Positions 25,073 to 37,040 of a stretch of 64,000 nt of DNA are shown piece by piece; position 1 is the first letter of the stretch, and every line of letters starts with the position of its first letter. Location of the stretch: contig JANVCC010000014.1 of NCBI GenBank assembly GCA_025345505.1, positions 774,559-838,558 of the forward strand. Direction: 5' to 3'. The position numbers and the translations under genes are program-made. The notes under the pieces were generated by a model. The model was not told where the DNA came from and ran no database searches. It saw only the letters and a program-made list of their open reading frames with translations. The stretch comes from Todiramphus chloris collaris (lineage: Eukaryota; Chordata; Aves; Coraciiformes; Alcedinidae).

Positions 25073-28000
25073 GCATAGTAGCCATGTTACTTTTAGTCTA
25101 CTGCAATCAGTAACACTAATGGAGCTGCCCTGGAATCATGCAGGTGTAATGTGGACTACCGCTTACTCATACATGTTTTAATAGACGTGTCAAAACCAAG
25201 CATCTGCAAAATGCAAGCAGACGCTGCTCTGTGTATCTAGATGTTAGATGTAGCTAATGTACCTAAATGTAACTAATGATGTCAGCATCAATATTTCACT
25301 AAACAAGTCACTTTTCATGTTTAAGGTGGACTGCAACAATTTACTCGGTGGGAAAACAAAACGGCCTCTTCTGTTTGCTTAGGGTCATGGAAGCATAGAA
25401 CATTGCTACTTTAAGATTTATTTTATACCATTTAATTTTTAGAGTATTTCATGTACTAAAACTCAGTGTGAGATCTTTGAGAAAGTGAAGGTGATATTTA
25501 ATTATAAAATCTCTAAATAAGGTGATTTTTTTTCAACTTAACAGTCACCCCTTCATTCACTTGCACTAGAACTTGTACTCTCAGAAGAACCAAGATGTCT
25601 GTGTTCATATAGTCTGATGAGCATCCCTTGTTCACAGCATGGGAATTGGTACACCAGCTACCAAGTCCTTATCCTGTCTCTGTGGTTATTCTTGATCGGA
25701 AATGACAGGCTAGTTTCTGGACAAATCTTTTATATCCTTTAGGAGTCACTAGCTCTTAGTATATTTTTCCTTGTCTGGGGTATATAGGTTACGTCAATAG
25801 CCTGTTTTCTGGGTGGGCTGCCAGGAACAGTAGTGGTACGGGTGATATTCTGCAACCTGGATGTTATCCTTCTGGTGGCACAGTGCATGGTCATCTGCTG
25901 GAAGTCCCCTGTGCTGTGGCCTTGACATAAACAACACAGTGTTCTGGAAACATGTCCTTTATTTTCAATAAGAGGCATTCTTTTAACTCTTTCCTCTGCT
26001 CTTTCTTCTGGTGCTTAGAGACACCCACACTTGCATTCACTCTTCAGTTGTACCAACCGTAATATTTGCATTATGAATCTCTACGAATATAAATTAATTA
26101 AATTAATTATAGGAAGCACTTGATGAGTAAGATTTTCAACTTGAATCAGCTGAGAAAATGTTTCAGAAAGAACTGAATTGTTCTTTCAGGCAAACTCTGA
26201 CGTCAACACCAAGCCTACTGAGTCACAGCCATCTTCCTTGCCTGTGAAATTCTTCAAAGAAGCCCTGTCAGTAGAATGGACAGTCTCAGGCTTTGTTTCA
26301 GCTGCCAGATTAAAACAGTCTCAAAAGCACATTAAATGCAATGACCTTCCAGCCTTTTTTCTAACTGTTGGCCCCCAGTGCCCAGAGTATGCTTAAAATA
26401 CCTATTGGCACATTGGCATGCATTATCACATTCAGCTTCAAACCACACAAGCAAAAATTTAAGCCTCAAATAGGACAGCAGGTGTGCTCAAGCTTGCTAC
26501 TCTAGAAATGCTCTCATCCCATGTTTGTATATGGGCATGAACTTATGTGAGAAAGAGTATGGATGTTAGGTGAATTTGGGCTTGCAAGGAAGATTCTTGT
26601 GTAGCTCATAGTCAGTCTTGCCAATTGACCAAATGCTTCTTTCCCATTACAGGAATGTTAGCAGTAAAGAATGATATCCCTGCAGCAGGCAAATGAGTCA
26701 AAGCTGAATGTCTGACATGAAGATGATTCACCATTTGTGATGGATATGATTTTGACTCTATTTGACATTTTAGAGTTTGAAATAACTTACTTCTAAATCC
26801 AATCTATCAGTGGAGTGAGGCAAACAAATAAGTAGAGAGGATGTTACATCGTGGAATGTGAATAGACACTGTAGGAAGAGACAGTGTGCTCACTCAGAGC
26901 ATTTTTAGCAAGCAGTTGCACAGTGCTTTTACAGCTTCTTCCTTCCCAGTCCCAGCACTGGTACACAAGACTTCTTTCTCCCACTGATGGTCTCCCTCTG
27001 TGGGTGCTGCTTGCCCTGCTCTCAGCCTCACGCTGAGCAACATGTTGGCATGAATGCAGAAATGATGAAAGTAATTTTCTATGGGTTTCTTTGATAGATT
27101 TCATTGAAACTTCTTGCCAGTCTGCGATAGCATTACTCACAGTCAGCAGGGCTTTTACTTCAGGAACATCTCATGACAGTCAGTGGACCCCTGGTAGAGA
27201 AAGCTACTGGCAGTGATGAGTCTTCAAAGTCAAGCCACACCAGGAGCTCCTGCTCCTTCCTATGCAATTTACAACTTGATAAATAAGCTTGCAATTTCAT
27301 TTCCAGAGAGAGAAGGTAAATGACATACTGGTTTTGGTGCCTTCTGACCAGTAACTGATACTGAAGGTGGTACACTTACAAATTAATATGCTCTTAGCAA
27401 TAAGGACATTGAGAATCAAGACATCCTGGCCATTTTTATGATCCCACAATCATAAAACCCAGTAGGTTCAGCTCTGGTTCATCAATGTTGGTCACAGTTT
27501 TGTGAGTCTGAATTTAGACTGATTAGAAATGTAAGCTCTTCATATTCACTTCATCCTTCATCACTGAGGTTTAATTTTAAGAGGATTCTGTGAATGCATG
27601 TTAAAAATGTTGACTTAAAAAGAGAGCTTCAGTTTGATTTTTCCTTTTTTTGTCTTAGTACACTAAGAAAAGAAGGCTGGAAAAAAAATGTGCGATAACA
27701 TCTAATATAGAAGCTCTGGTAATCCTGTCTGATAATGGTGAATGAAAATAAAAAGATTTCCAGCTTGACAATATTACATGTCTACTGCTTGGTATAAAAT
27801 ACCAGGTTCAGGACAGTGTAATCAATCTTTAGTGTCTGAGTATATCAGTGTCACAGTTTTCTAAGACAGGCTCACATTCTGAAGGAAATAATCTCATTAG
27901 ATTTATATATATGTATATATATTCAAGTCACTTATTTGAGCCATGCAATTTTGTCATAAATAAATGTAGTTCCATCACCAGACTCAGCACTTCTGGGTGA

Positions 28001-29339
28001 CCTCTGTAAGCCCTGCGGGAGACCAAGCAAGAGACATTTCTGTCACGTAGTTCATTCATGTTAGTTTCCAATTTTCAAGCTGGACTCTCTGCACTATAAA
28101 TCAGACAATGCTTACATTGTGTAATACTGTGAAGCGATGCTATAATTAAACCCTATCAAGATGGTGCAATTGTTCATTTTCAAACACGTTTTGATTTAAC
28201 TTCAATTACTGAAAATTTATTTAGGGTACTTTAATAATCTTTTCTCACTATACATAGATATGTGAGATGCTTGAGTTTTTTTGGTTTTTTTTTTTAATTT
28301 CTTGAAAAGTATTACTGTTCCTAATTTTAGCCATGTTTTATTAGGCCTGAGTGAGTTAATAGAGTTAGTTAGGAAATGTCAAAATGTGACTAGCTTTTTA
28401 AAAGTGGATGATGATTTCCTTTTTCTGGTATAAGCATTAAGAAAATGCATGCAGATGGCCTTATAATTGTCATTCTGTTCGGTTTTTAACATATCAGTGC
28501 ACTGTATTCAGGGTTATGAAAAACTCTACTACAGCACTGCCTGTTAGTTATACACTATGCATGTGCAAACAGCCATCCACAGCTCTCCAAATCCATAAGG
28601 ATTTTGTCAAACACTTTAGTCCCTAATTTCTGTTTGAAGACTGTCACTGGCCTTGCTTTGGAAAGACTTTAATTTTTAAGATTTTTTTTTTGTTTATGTT
28701 TATTCATTTTGAACATTCCACCTGTAAAATTCATAGGTGGCTTTTATAATTGGCAGTGGTTTGAGAGTACTTATTTTGAACAAACTCATTATAGCATACC
28801 TTGGGACATTTGAAACTATTATTTAGATAGTGACAAATATCTGAAAAGCTACTTAAAGCACAAGAATTCTCTTCTGGGCAGTAATCTCAAGTAGAAATGT
28901 AACTCAATCAAATGTATTGCATAGTTGGTTAACTGAGTTGAACCATCATGTGGATCAGAGAGATCTGAGTTCATGTGGTTTGTTTGGATTTCTGGAAATC
29001 TTAAAGGAAAAATCTGAAGGCTGTTAAGGACACTACATAGTCCAAATGATAAGTACAAATGCCATTGCATTCATACAATGACATCGCATGTTATGTCAGA
29101 ACATGTTTATTTTCTTAGTAGAGAGGGTGTTACCACTGGAGTTCAACAGTGATATGTGTTAGAACCCATGATTTCAATGTCTGATTTTAGAGGAGAGGAG
29201 AAGCAAACAGTCAAGTGACATGTCTTTCAAACTGTATTAAATTATTCACAGAATTGTGCGAGGAATTTCAGGAATACCATAAGAAGCTGAATGTTAAAAG
29301 GCTTGTGCAATTTGGTGTAGATCAATATGCAGAAATGGA

Positions 29340-29720
29340 CATGGAGAAAAATATTAACTCCAGAAAAAGAAATGACAGCTTCTGTGTTGACCATCATCAC
29401 TTTCAAGGAAGATCTCAGTGTCAAAACAGATAGTTCTGCGAAAACTCAGTGCTCAATAGCTTGCAAAACCCAAAATAAATATTACAAACCATTAGAAAAG
29501 GAACAAACAAAACAGACAACATGAGTTGATTCAACTGTATGAATCTTTTGTGTGCCATCAACTTAAATGCTGTGTTCAGTCCTGGTCTGCCTGTTTCCAA
29601 ATGGATAGATTAGAATGTAAAGGATTTAGAGGAAAACAAGCTTATCGAGGGTATGGAGAAGCACCCTTAGGAGGAACAAGCAAATGTGCTTGGAGTCTTC
29701 AATCTGAAAGTGTGATCTGT
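29340..29720 (+). mobile_element. Ancient CR1 LINE fragment (ORF2 end region)
   Basis: A degraded match to old CR1 (shared by birds, turtles and crocodilians) runs in order. It starts with a stretch like 'aatattaactccag', then 'gatctcagtgtc...gatagttctgcgaaaac', then 'tgtgttcagtcctggtc', a 'tagaatg..aaagg' segment and a 'ggtatggagaagc' segment. The order and spacing follow the C-terminal reverse-transcriptase region of the consensus as I know it. Many substitutions and indels show great age. No usable reading frame remains. The 5' boundary may extend to about 29240. Confidence 0.65.
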
Positions 29721-30514
29721 AGAGGCAACCATTGCTCACTGTCCCTTTTTAAAAAAGTGTGTAAAAAGAGCAGATAAAGAGATACAGTGCTTAAGGATAC
29801 TGCAGAAATTATTATAAATTCCTTATAAATACTGTACCACCCATCCAAAAAGAAATTAAAACAGTCTAGGACAAGCCACTGTGATTAAAATTAAAATCAC
29901 TCAGTAGCATAAAATTATTTCCGAACTAGTATCTTCTGCATAAGACCTTAAATCATCCTTATCCCAAGAGAAGTGTAAGGTGGCAAATGTGATTATTGGG
30001 CAGTTTTAGGAGGGGGGAAGGATGTTTTGCATAGTTCAGTTAATTTTTTTCAAATTAAAAAAAGTTGAGCATTATAAATAATACAGAGTTAAATATGTGA
30101 TGATAAAAGAGGTAGTGCCGTTTTTCTAGACATTTATTTAATTTGTTCATTAAGCATTTATTAAATGCTTTCAAGAATTCAACAACTCTAAATTAATTTA
30201 ATATTGGGTTTCAAAATCTTTTGGCAAGGTTCACACCAAAAGATTTTAAAGTGGCTAGCTTGTCTTGAGATGAGAGAGAGACCTCTTGTAGAGTAGTAAC
30301 TGATTAGGAGATAGTAAACAACATTTAGGAATTATTTGTCAGCTTTTGGATGGAGCAGATGCAGTCCTGATCCAGTAGACATACCTTCAGTACCTTTATA
30401 AAAATTAGATACAGAAAAAAGGGTGACCAGTAAGAATATGTATCTTGTGCAAATGTGCTTAGGATAGTCAAATTAATTTTACTGTTGATAATTAAGGGGT
30501 TTGAACTTCTGACA

Positions 30515-30805
30515 CACAAGGAGAGGATGAGAGAGCTGGCACTGCTCATCCTGAGGAGGAGAAGGCTCAAGGGGATCTTTTCCACATGTGTAAATGTCTG
30601 ATGGGGACAGTAAAGAAGATGGAGCCAGGGTCTCCTCGGTGGTGCCCGTGATTGGACAAGAGGGAATGGGCACAAACCAAAACACAGGAAATTTAATTTC
30701 ATTGCAGATACTCAAAACCTGACTGGACATTGTCCTGGGCAACCAGCTGTAGCAGGGGGTGGGACTGGATGGTCTTCAGAGGTGCCTTGTAAAATCTTAA
30801 CTACA
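30515..30805 (+). mobile_element. CR1 LINE 3' fragment with internal deletion
   Basis: The order of CR1 3' sequence is clear: 'gagaggatgagagagctgg', 'ctcatcctgaggaggagaa', 'aaggctcaaggggatctt', 'ggtgcccgtgattggacaag', 'gggcacaaaccaaaacacagg', 'gactggacattgtcctgggc' and the tail 'gggactggatggtcttcagaggt'. About 100 bases expected between 'ggaaatttaatttc' and 'gatactcaaaacc' are missing, so this copy has an internal deletion. Long minus-strand frames here are antisense shadows of the repeat. Confidence 0.88.
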
Positions 30806-31132
30806 GTGAGGAATGGGGAATAATCTCACAATATTGAATGATGGGGTTGTGAAGGGATGCATGAATACAGTTTCAGTAAATGCAATATTGCATATGAATC
30901 AAAAGACCCCAGTCCTATATATTCACAAGAGTAGGATCTAAATTATCTACTACCACTCAAAAAAATAATTGTGATTTACTATTGAAAGCCCTCTGCACAA
31001 CATCTTCGATATTTAATGCCAGTCCTAAAGGCAAATATAATCTTATTCCTTACCAGGAAAGAAGATAAAAACAAGTCAGGAAGCATCCCACTTCCTTTGT
31101 AAAAATCATTGTTTCATCCTGTTGTGAATACT

Positions 31133-31795
31133 CAAAGGGAGTCTGGTAGAACTGGAAAAAAATGAGAGAGGGATGGTGAGTAGGATGGGATGGCTCTGTG
31201 CAAGGCAAGGATAATAATCAAAGGTTCTTATGCCTGAAAACAGGTAACTGAGGTGTGATATCATACAATTATGAGTAGCATAGAGAAAGGGAATGAGAAG
31301 TGGTTATTCTCTGTCTTGCTGTAAACAAAGTAATGTCCAACAACATTTTAAAAAACAAAAACCCCACAAAACAAACAAAACCGACAACAAAATGACCCAA
31401 ACCAACCAAAAAAAATCCAACCAATAAAAACCCCAAACCAAACTACTGAAGCACAACCTTTCTAATATACTTGTGTCATTAAATCACAGAGCCTGTTATA
31501 CCAGAACCTTTCAGCGGCCAAGCACTTGAATGAATTGAAGGTGCAATTAGACGAAGTAGTGGAGGATAGGTTCACCTAGAGGCCAAGTATGACCTTTGAT
31601 TCAGGAAATCTCTGAAGCTTCTTGCTGCTGGGAGAATGTTGTGGAAAATACCACTCCTAGACTTAATGCTGTCACTTATGCTTTTTCCTTAAGCACCTGC
31701 TACAGGTTATTGTTGGAAATAGGGCATTTGTCTAGCTATATCTTCAGTTTGATAAAGAGGGTCATTCTTCATTTGTTGGAACAGCTGGATTGCTG
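31133..31795 (+). mobile_element. Ancient CR1 LINE 3' fragment interrupted by an A/C-rich tract
   Basis: The 5' half contains 'ctggtagaactggaaaaa', 'gaaaacaggtaactgagg', 'tgatatcatacaattatgag' and 'gagtggttattctct'-like sequence. The 3' half contains 'aggaaatctctgaagcttc', 'ttgctgctgggagaatg' and a terminal 'tctagctatatcttcagttt' and 'gtcattcttcat' that parallels the end of old CR1 copies. The parts are colinear and separated by the low-complexity tract at 31349-31443. That tract coincides with a naturally A-rich part of the element and may have expanded from it. Highly diverged; assigned by ordered motif match only. Confidence 0.62.
31349..31443 (+). repeat. A/C-rich low-complexity tract (AAACC/AAACA-like)
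   Basis: About 95 bases are almost entirely A and C, with irregular AAAC, AACC and CAAA units. It lies inside the old CR1 copy. The complementary strand is T/G-rich, like the tracts at 53834 and 59800. Confidence 0.9.
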
Positions 31796-32113
31796 AAACC
31801 TAGGGCAAGAGTGGTGATTTCTTTTTACAGATCGACATCCTCCTTACTCAATTTTGCTTCTTTTCTCAAAGGAACACTTAAACCAATAATTTTGCCTTCT
31901 ATATGAAAAAGGCATGTATTTAATTATGACTACTGTGTGATGAACTGGGTAACAAAAGATGTGTGATATCTAGACATAAGGAAGCTTCATATCTCTTTCT
32001 TAGTGTTTTTTACACCAGGTCACATCCATATACCTAGTTTTATTGAGTAACAAATTCATGTTTTGGAATTTTTATGGGCAAGACCCAAGATTCCTTTTTC
32101 CTAACCAAGACTA

Positions 32114-32136
32114 TATTTATTTATTTATTTATTTAT
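32114..32136 (+). repeat. (ATTT)n microsatellite
   Basis: Nearly six perfect TTTA/ATTT units. Confidence 0.95.
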
Positions 32137-32619
32137 GTACACCTGAAGACGCTATAGATTCCTTTCAAAAACACTAGTATTGTACTGAATTCAAATTTCT
32201 CATCCTCAGAGCTTTTCAGGGACAGTCATTCCTCTCTCTTATGTGCATGCTATTTGTTGTGCCATGCCGTACACTCTCACAAAATCGTAATCCTCATAAC
32301 ACAAGCTGATAGGACTTCGTTTTTCTCTTGAGGTGTTGCGTTCCCTTGCAAGCCCTGTCTTCAGGCTAGTGCTCCAATGAAATCAATTCCCTTTCATTCA
32401 TAATGAGGATTATGTTACTCTTAATTCAACTTTCCAGTTCGAATCTTTTTTATAGCCTATTGCACAGACACCTAACCATCATCTTCTGCAACTCCTTAAT
32501 CTGATGATGATGGTATACATGTGTACAGAATTTATTATCATACCACCAAGCTTTTCCTTTAATGCACATATGCATTAGAGTTTATGGGCACCATTTCTAA
32601 GCTTGGATTACTTGCAGTG

Positions 32620-33088
32620 ATTAGGGGGGAGTGAGGAGGGCCATGGGGCAGGCTGCAAACCCTGGAAAGTTGTTCAACATTTCAAGGATTAACTGATACA
32701 TAATTATGGCTAAGTAAGTCAAGGGATGAGCGTTTATCTCAGGTAGACAAGTTCCCCAGGCACTGGTGGATGAGGGGCTCACACTTGCCTGAGGCTGGGG
32801 TGTGTGTGTGGAGGGCTGGGAGGAGATGTGCTGGCACAGCTGCCCTGCTGCCTCACAAGCTGAGGGGTGCCTCGGTGTACAGGGTGACTCTTGGGCTCCA
32901 GACTGGAGGGCTTGAGTCTTTCCCTAGACGGCTCAGTCCTGAGTGGTTTGCATTTTCTTGGTGTTCATCTCAAAAAGTTTTCATTCGTGTTTCATTTTTG
33001 TGTTATCTTTCTGAAAGTTGGGAAAATCTCCCCCTGCTAACTTCGGTGAGCAAGGGCATTTTGGATTTGTGGGTTTATTCTCACTAGA
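32620..33088 (+). other. GC-rich patch with an unassigned 105-codon ATG frame
   Basis: An ATG at 32770 opens 105 codons to a stop at about 33085. The first 55 codons lie in G-rich sequence (MRGSHLPEAG...VCVWRAGRR). I recognise no domain. The amino-acid make-up follows base composition, and no splice or promoter signals support it. Probably non-coding. Confidence 0.15.
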
Positions 33089-34959
33089 CAACCTTAAGTT
33101 TTTCAAGCTATATTGTTATTCATAGACTATTTTAAATTTCTTTATAATGTCCTGCAGTAGGTTCCCATGAAACATCAAGACTGCAAATTCCTATTTTTGT
33201 AAAACACCAACTGGAAAAGAACTTACTTTTTAATCAGAACAGATTTTCTGCATAAATTGTGAACATGAGTTGCAATTTCTTTTGGAGAGAATTTCATATT
33301 CAAAGAAATTAGGAATATTGTATAAAGAATACACATAGATGTATCAGGACCCCTTTACTAGCAACAGTGTAAATGTTTCCCAACCATGACAGGTTTCTAT
33401 GGGATGTGTTTTTGCCATCGTTATTCAGGCTGAGCTGCGATAATTCTACTGAAATCCCTGAAATAACTTTCAGAATTGGGATCTACTTAAGTGATTAACA
33501 TGACAGAGCCTGACCTTTAGGGTAAGATCCAAAGCCAATTGCTGCTGATAAGAATTTTTCTATGTACTTCTGTGGTTGCTTTAGATCAATGTACTTTGAC
33601 TTGTGTATGTGAAGGTTGAAGTGTTTTATGCAGGTGAATGTTGAAGAGGAGAGTAATTTTTTGTTTGACTAAAAGCTGTATTTAAATCTACTTTCCATCC
33701 TTTTTTTGTTTTTTTCCAATGTGAGTTTTGGTATTAATTAGATATTTTTCTGCCATTAAAATGACATCTTATTTTATATGGATGCATTCATTCAAACTAG
33801 AATTTATTTTTCTGGTTTTAGTTTTATTTTCAGAATTGATAGCAATCTGCATTGCTATTGAGTCAGTCTCACCTGAATTTTTCACTAATCAGTGGGGACT
33901 GAGTAGAAGAAAAACATCATTTGGGAAAGAAAAAATGAACAGAAAAACTGAACAGTTTGCATAAGACAACTGTATCTATTTTGAGTTCCCAGTAGACACT
34001 TTAAATTAGCATGAAAAGCAAGATTATTATGGTTTTGGGTACTTTGATGATCTAAGCTCCCAGGACATTGAATCCCTTTTTCTCAACGCTTTTGTTCAGA
34101 CTCCTCACTTCATGGTCTGTCTTCCCTTTTTTATCCTTCCCTCCAAACCACTTGAATCTAGAGTAGGCAGATCTTATGCTACAGATGCTGTAGTGCTTAA
34201 ATGGATAAATTCTGGCATGTCAGATGCATGAAAATTACAGTGAGTCACTGTCAAAAAGTCCAGCCAGTAATTCTCCTGTGTGTCACAAACTATTTTAATG
34301 AATCACTACAAATACGCTACCAAGAATCTAAACCAGCTGACAGTGGTAAAGAATTTGACCATAGGATACTAGATTGTACCAATCCTCAGTTTAGAGTGCT
34401 GCACTTCTGTTCAGTACACTTGAATGTTGTGCCCTTTAGTGATGCATCCTCATCAAGAAGCTAGAAATTATTATTTTTCTCAACCAAAAGCTGACTGTTA
34501 GCTTGGCGACTTTAAAAGTATTTTTAAAATTTTGAATAATTAGATGTAGATTGTTCCTTTTCATGCCTACCACTCACTTTGCTTAGAGGATAACAGAAGG
34601 ACATACCAGAAGGCAAACCTTTCTTCTCCCACCCATCCTCAGCTAGGAGATGTGGATCTGCTTAAGTGAACTCAGAAGCATAGATTACTCTCCCAATCTT
34701 GTGATGCCTTTCTGATATACATGTCTTTGAACTTTTTGTAAAGATTTTGGTCATTTGTTCAGTGTCTTTATTCTTTCCTTCAGGATTTTCTTTGAAAGAA
34801 GTATTTCTAAAGCCTCTATTACAGTAGCAGCTTTCACTGAGGCTACTTCAGTTTTTGAAACACTCCAGCCTTCAGATTGTGGTTTTCAAACTCTCTGTTG
34901 AATCAGGCTGGAAACAGATAATCTGAAGTGACTGTTTAGCAAAATAATTATTTTTTCCC

Positions 34960-35130
34960 AGTGGTCTAGAGCGAAAAATATGCAAATATGCATAAAATGA
35001 GCTCATTTGGAAAGCACTGAGCTTTAATGAATAACCATTTATATAACAGCAAAATAAAGCAAATTAAAATTTGTTGTGAACACAAGCTCTTTTAAAAGAA
35101 CAAATTAAGTGAACATACTGAGAGTAAAAT
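34960..35130. other. AT-rich block with POU octamer, possible regulatory element
   Basis: A perfect ATGCAAAT octamer at 34980-34987 is followed by ATGCATAA, a GAGCTC palindrome and several AATTAA cores. No transposon signature is present. Regulatory use is inference from motif content. Confidence 0.25.
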
Positions 35131-35962
35131 CAAGACACTGAAGGCTTTAATAAGCCTGTTCTCTGCATGAGGGGTGCTGAATGAAAGAGGAATCAAATAA
35201 GACCTTCACAGAATTGGCACCAAAGTATTTTTGTTTCTAGCCTAAATCTATCCGGCGTGATAACATGCTGAGCTTGAAATCTTACTCTAGTACATCACTT
35301 GAGGTGAAACAGTGAGGAAAATTGATCTTTTGCCCATAAATCCTGCGCACAGATTTCCCCCAGAAATGGCATTTGCACTGGAGGGTTTGTTTGTTTGTTG
35401 TTGCTGCTTCTGTATCCAGAAATAAGCATCAAGCTGAATGTTCTGTGCTGTACAAGGCTGGATGGTTTTGAAGGGAAAAGAAACCCCAACCAAACAACAG
35501 CAAGAAGAAATTCCATAGTTAACGGGATTTATAGAGAGCAGTTATAGATCAGTGTGACTCAAGGTTCTATCTGATTATTTTCTCCCTGGTATCTGGAATA
35601 CTAAATGTCTTTATTTAGGATACTTTGTAAATATTTTATGTAAATATTGAGTCTTGCATATCATGAAAACAAAGGTGTGTGGCAAATCATTTCTTTTTAC
35701 AGCAGAAGCACAGCAAAAAAATCCATCCTCAAAAGAATGCATTAGCCTCCCTACTCAAAGTGGTCAAGTTGTCCCAAAACTTTTCACTCAGTGCTCTGAG
35801 CCTTCAGCTAGTGCAACTGATGGATGACACAATGATCTGTCTAAAAGGGCTTATTTCCATTGTTTTGGTACATTCTTTGTGAGATCAAATGAATCCAGAT
35901 TAATAGCACTATAAAACATGTCGTAACATCTTAAAATAAATACAAGCATGTACCAACTAACG

Positions 35963-36031
35963 TGGGCAGGAGGTTGAGCCACATGACCTCCTGAGGTCCC
36001 TTCCAGGTTTAACTTATTTTGTGATGCTTTT
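35963..36031 (+). mobile_element. CR1 3' tail fragment
   Basis: It contains 'aggttgagccacatgacc' and 'tcctgaggtcccttccagg' followed by 'ttattttgtgatgctttt'. This is the CR1 3' end (GGTTGGACTAGATGACC, AGGTCCCTTCCA, then a TGTGATTCT-type repeat) with several substitutions. Only the last 70 bases or so are present, typical of 5'-truncated insertion. Confidence 0.75.
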
Positions 36032-36940
36032 CTTGTCTGTGATAGAGCTGATTCACTGTTACTAAAAAAAAAAAAGGTCAGGAATAAAAAAAGACCTGAG
36101 AAAAATGTGGAAATCCTGAAATTTCTGCTGCATAGTTAACAAGTCAAAGAGAGGACAGGACACTTGTAGAGCAGCACAAGATAAAACCTGTATAGAAGTC
36201 AAGGCAGAGGTTTATATAATCAGGAAAATAAGACAACAACTTCATGAAGTTTATGAGAGATCTAAGTATTTTTATCTGGTTTAGATAATAAACAACAGAT
36301 ATTTTGGTTTGTCATGTTGTGGAAAATGTTTGTGGATGGATAAATGGCCTGTTAATTAAAAAAAAAAAATTTACTTTTACTACCAAGCACAATATTTTAT
36401 TTGTGTTTGTGTTTTTTTTTTTCCTTTGATATATGTTATTATAGAAAAATTGCCTAACAAATATCAAGCAATTACTAACTGTCCACCTCAGCTGGTTGTC
36501 ACAAAAGGCATTTATTTGATGCTTAATCACTTTTTATGTTATTTCTAGTAAAACTTACTCTGAGCTTTTGGGCTGGGGTAGTGGGGCCTTTCCTCCAACT
36601 GTGCAAGTCTTCATTTTGGAAGAAAGAGTGAGGGGATGTCCACTTTAACCTACAGCAAAGCTTTTGTAGCATCGGGATGTGATGTAATTCACTTGGCTCG
36701 CAAATTTGTATCTCAGTTCTCCTGGTCCAGCTAGCAGATGGTCCCATCTTGTATAAATAAATGAGATAAACAGGCAGAACTCATGTGAACAGCAGTGCAT
36801 TTGTACAGCCCTCTTTGAAACCTCTGCTGCCCGACGGTAGCAAATCATGCCTTTTCCCCTGAAACTTCTTACTGGTTTTACACTGTGGTTAGTGCTTCAT
36901 AGTGGCATGCCTATATTCACTGTCCTGAAGCTGATTGCAT

Positions 36941-36971
36941 TGCTAATTTTCTGTTTTCTGTATTATAACAG
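36941..36971 (+). other. Branch site, pyrimidine tract and 3' splice site of exon at 36972
   Basis: TGCTAAT at 36941-36947 puts a branch-point-like A roughly 26 nt before the exon. A T-rich tract and ACAG ending at 36971 follow. The signal is strong, in contrast to the weak donor at the other end of this exon. Confidence 0.75.
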
Positions 36972-37040
36972 CTGGAAACAGTGAGAGAGAGGGCCAAGAA
37001 GCGGTGAGGAAAATACAAGAAGAAACTTTGACTGGAAAAG
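36972..37040 (+). CDS. DHRSX: DHRSX exon (probably exon 3): second beta-alpha unit of SDR fold
   Basis: This 69-nt exon follows a pyrimidine-rich tract ending in ACAG and begins with CT, completing the split codon G|CT (Ala) left by the exon at 23920-24027. It encodes (A)GNSEREGQEAVRKIQEETLTGK and ends with the first base of another codon. The joined protein runs MHVII-AGN, as in DHRSX, where the residues after the second strand help select the cofactor and the following helix (EAVRKIQEETL) packs on the fold. The next residues expected in the family are Val-Glu-Phe, from an exon beyond this window or not recognised in it. The donor GTACCA at 37041 is a poor match to consensus at positions +4 and +5. 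Both ends are phase 1, so omitting the exon would keep the frame. If the intron were retained, the frame would stop eight codons into it. Confidence 0.92.

Larger units (their letters stand above)
24028..36971 (+). other. DHRSX intron between the two recognised exons (12,944 bp)
   Basis: GT donor at 24028 and AG acceptor at 36970-36971 bound this phase-1 intron. 24030-29240 is AT-rich with no recognised element beyond short AT tracts (24776, 27903) and an A/C-rich run at 25025-25072. 29340-31795 is a cluster of CR1 LINE remnants. 31800-34950 holds a TTTA microsatellite and a GC-rich patch (32620-32960) with an unassigned 105-codon frame. 35963-36031 is a CR1 3' tail. 36030-36940 shows nothing beyond A and T runs. 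Confidence 0.85.

Noticed and set aside
30325..30742. Two long minus-strand frames (125 and 87 codons)
   Set aside because: They are antisense to the CR1 fragment at 30515-30805; the repeat explains the openness.
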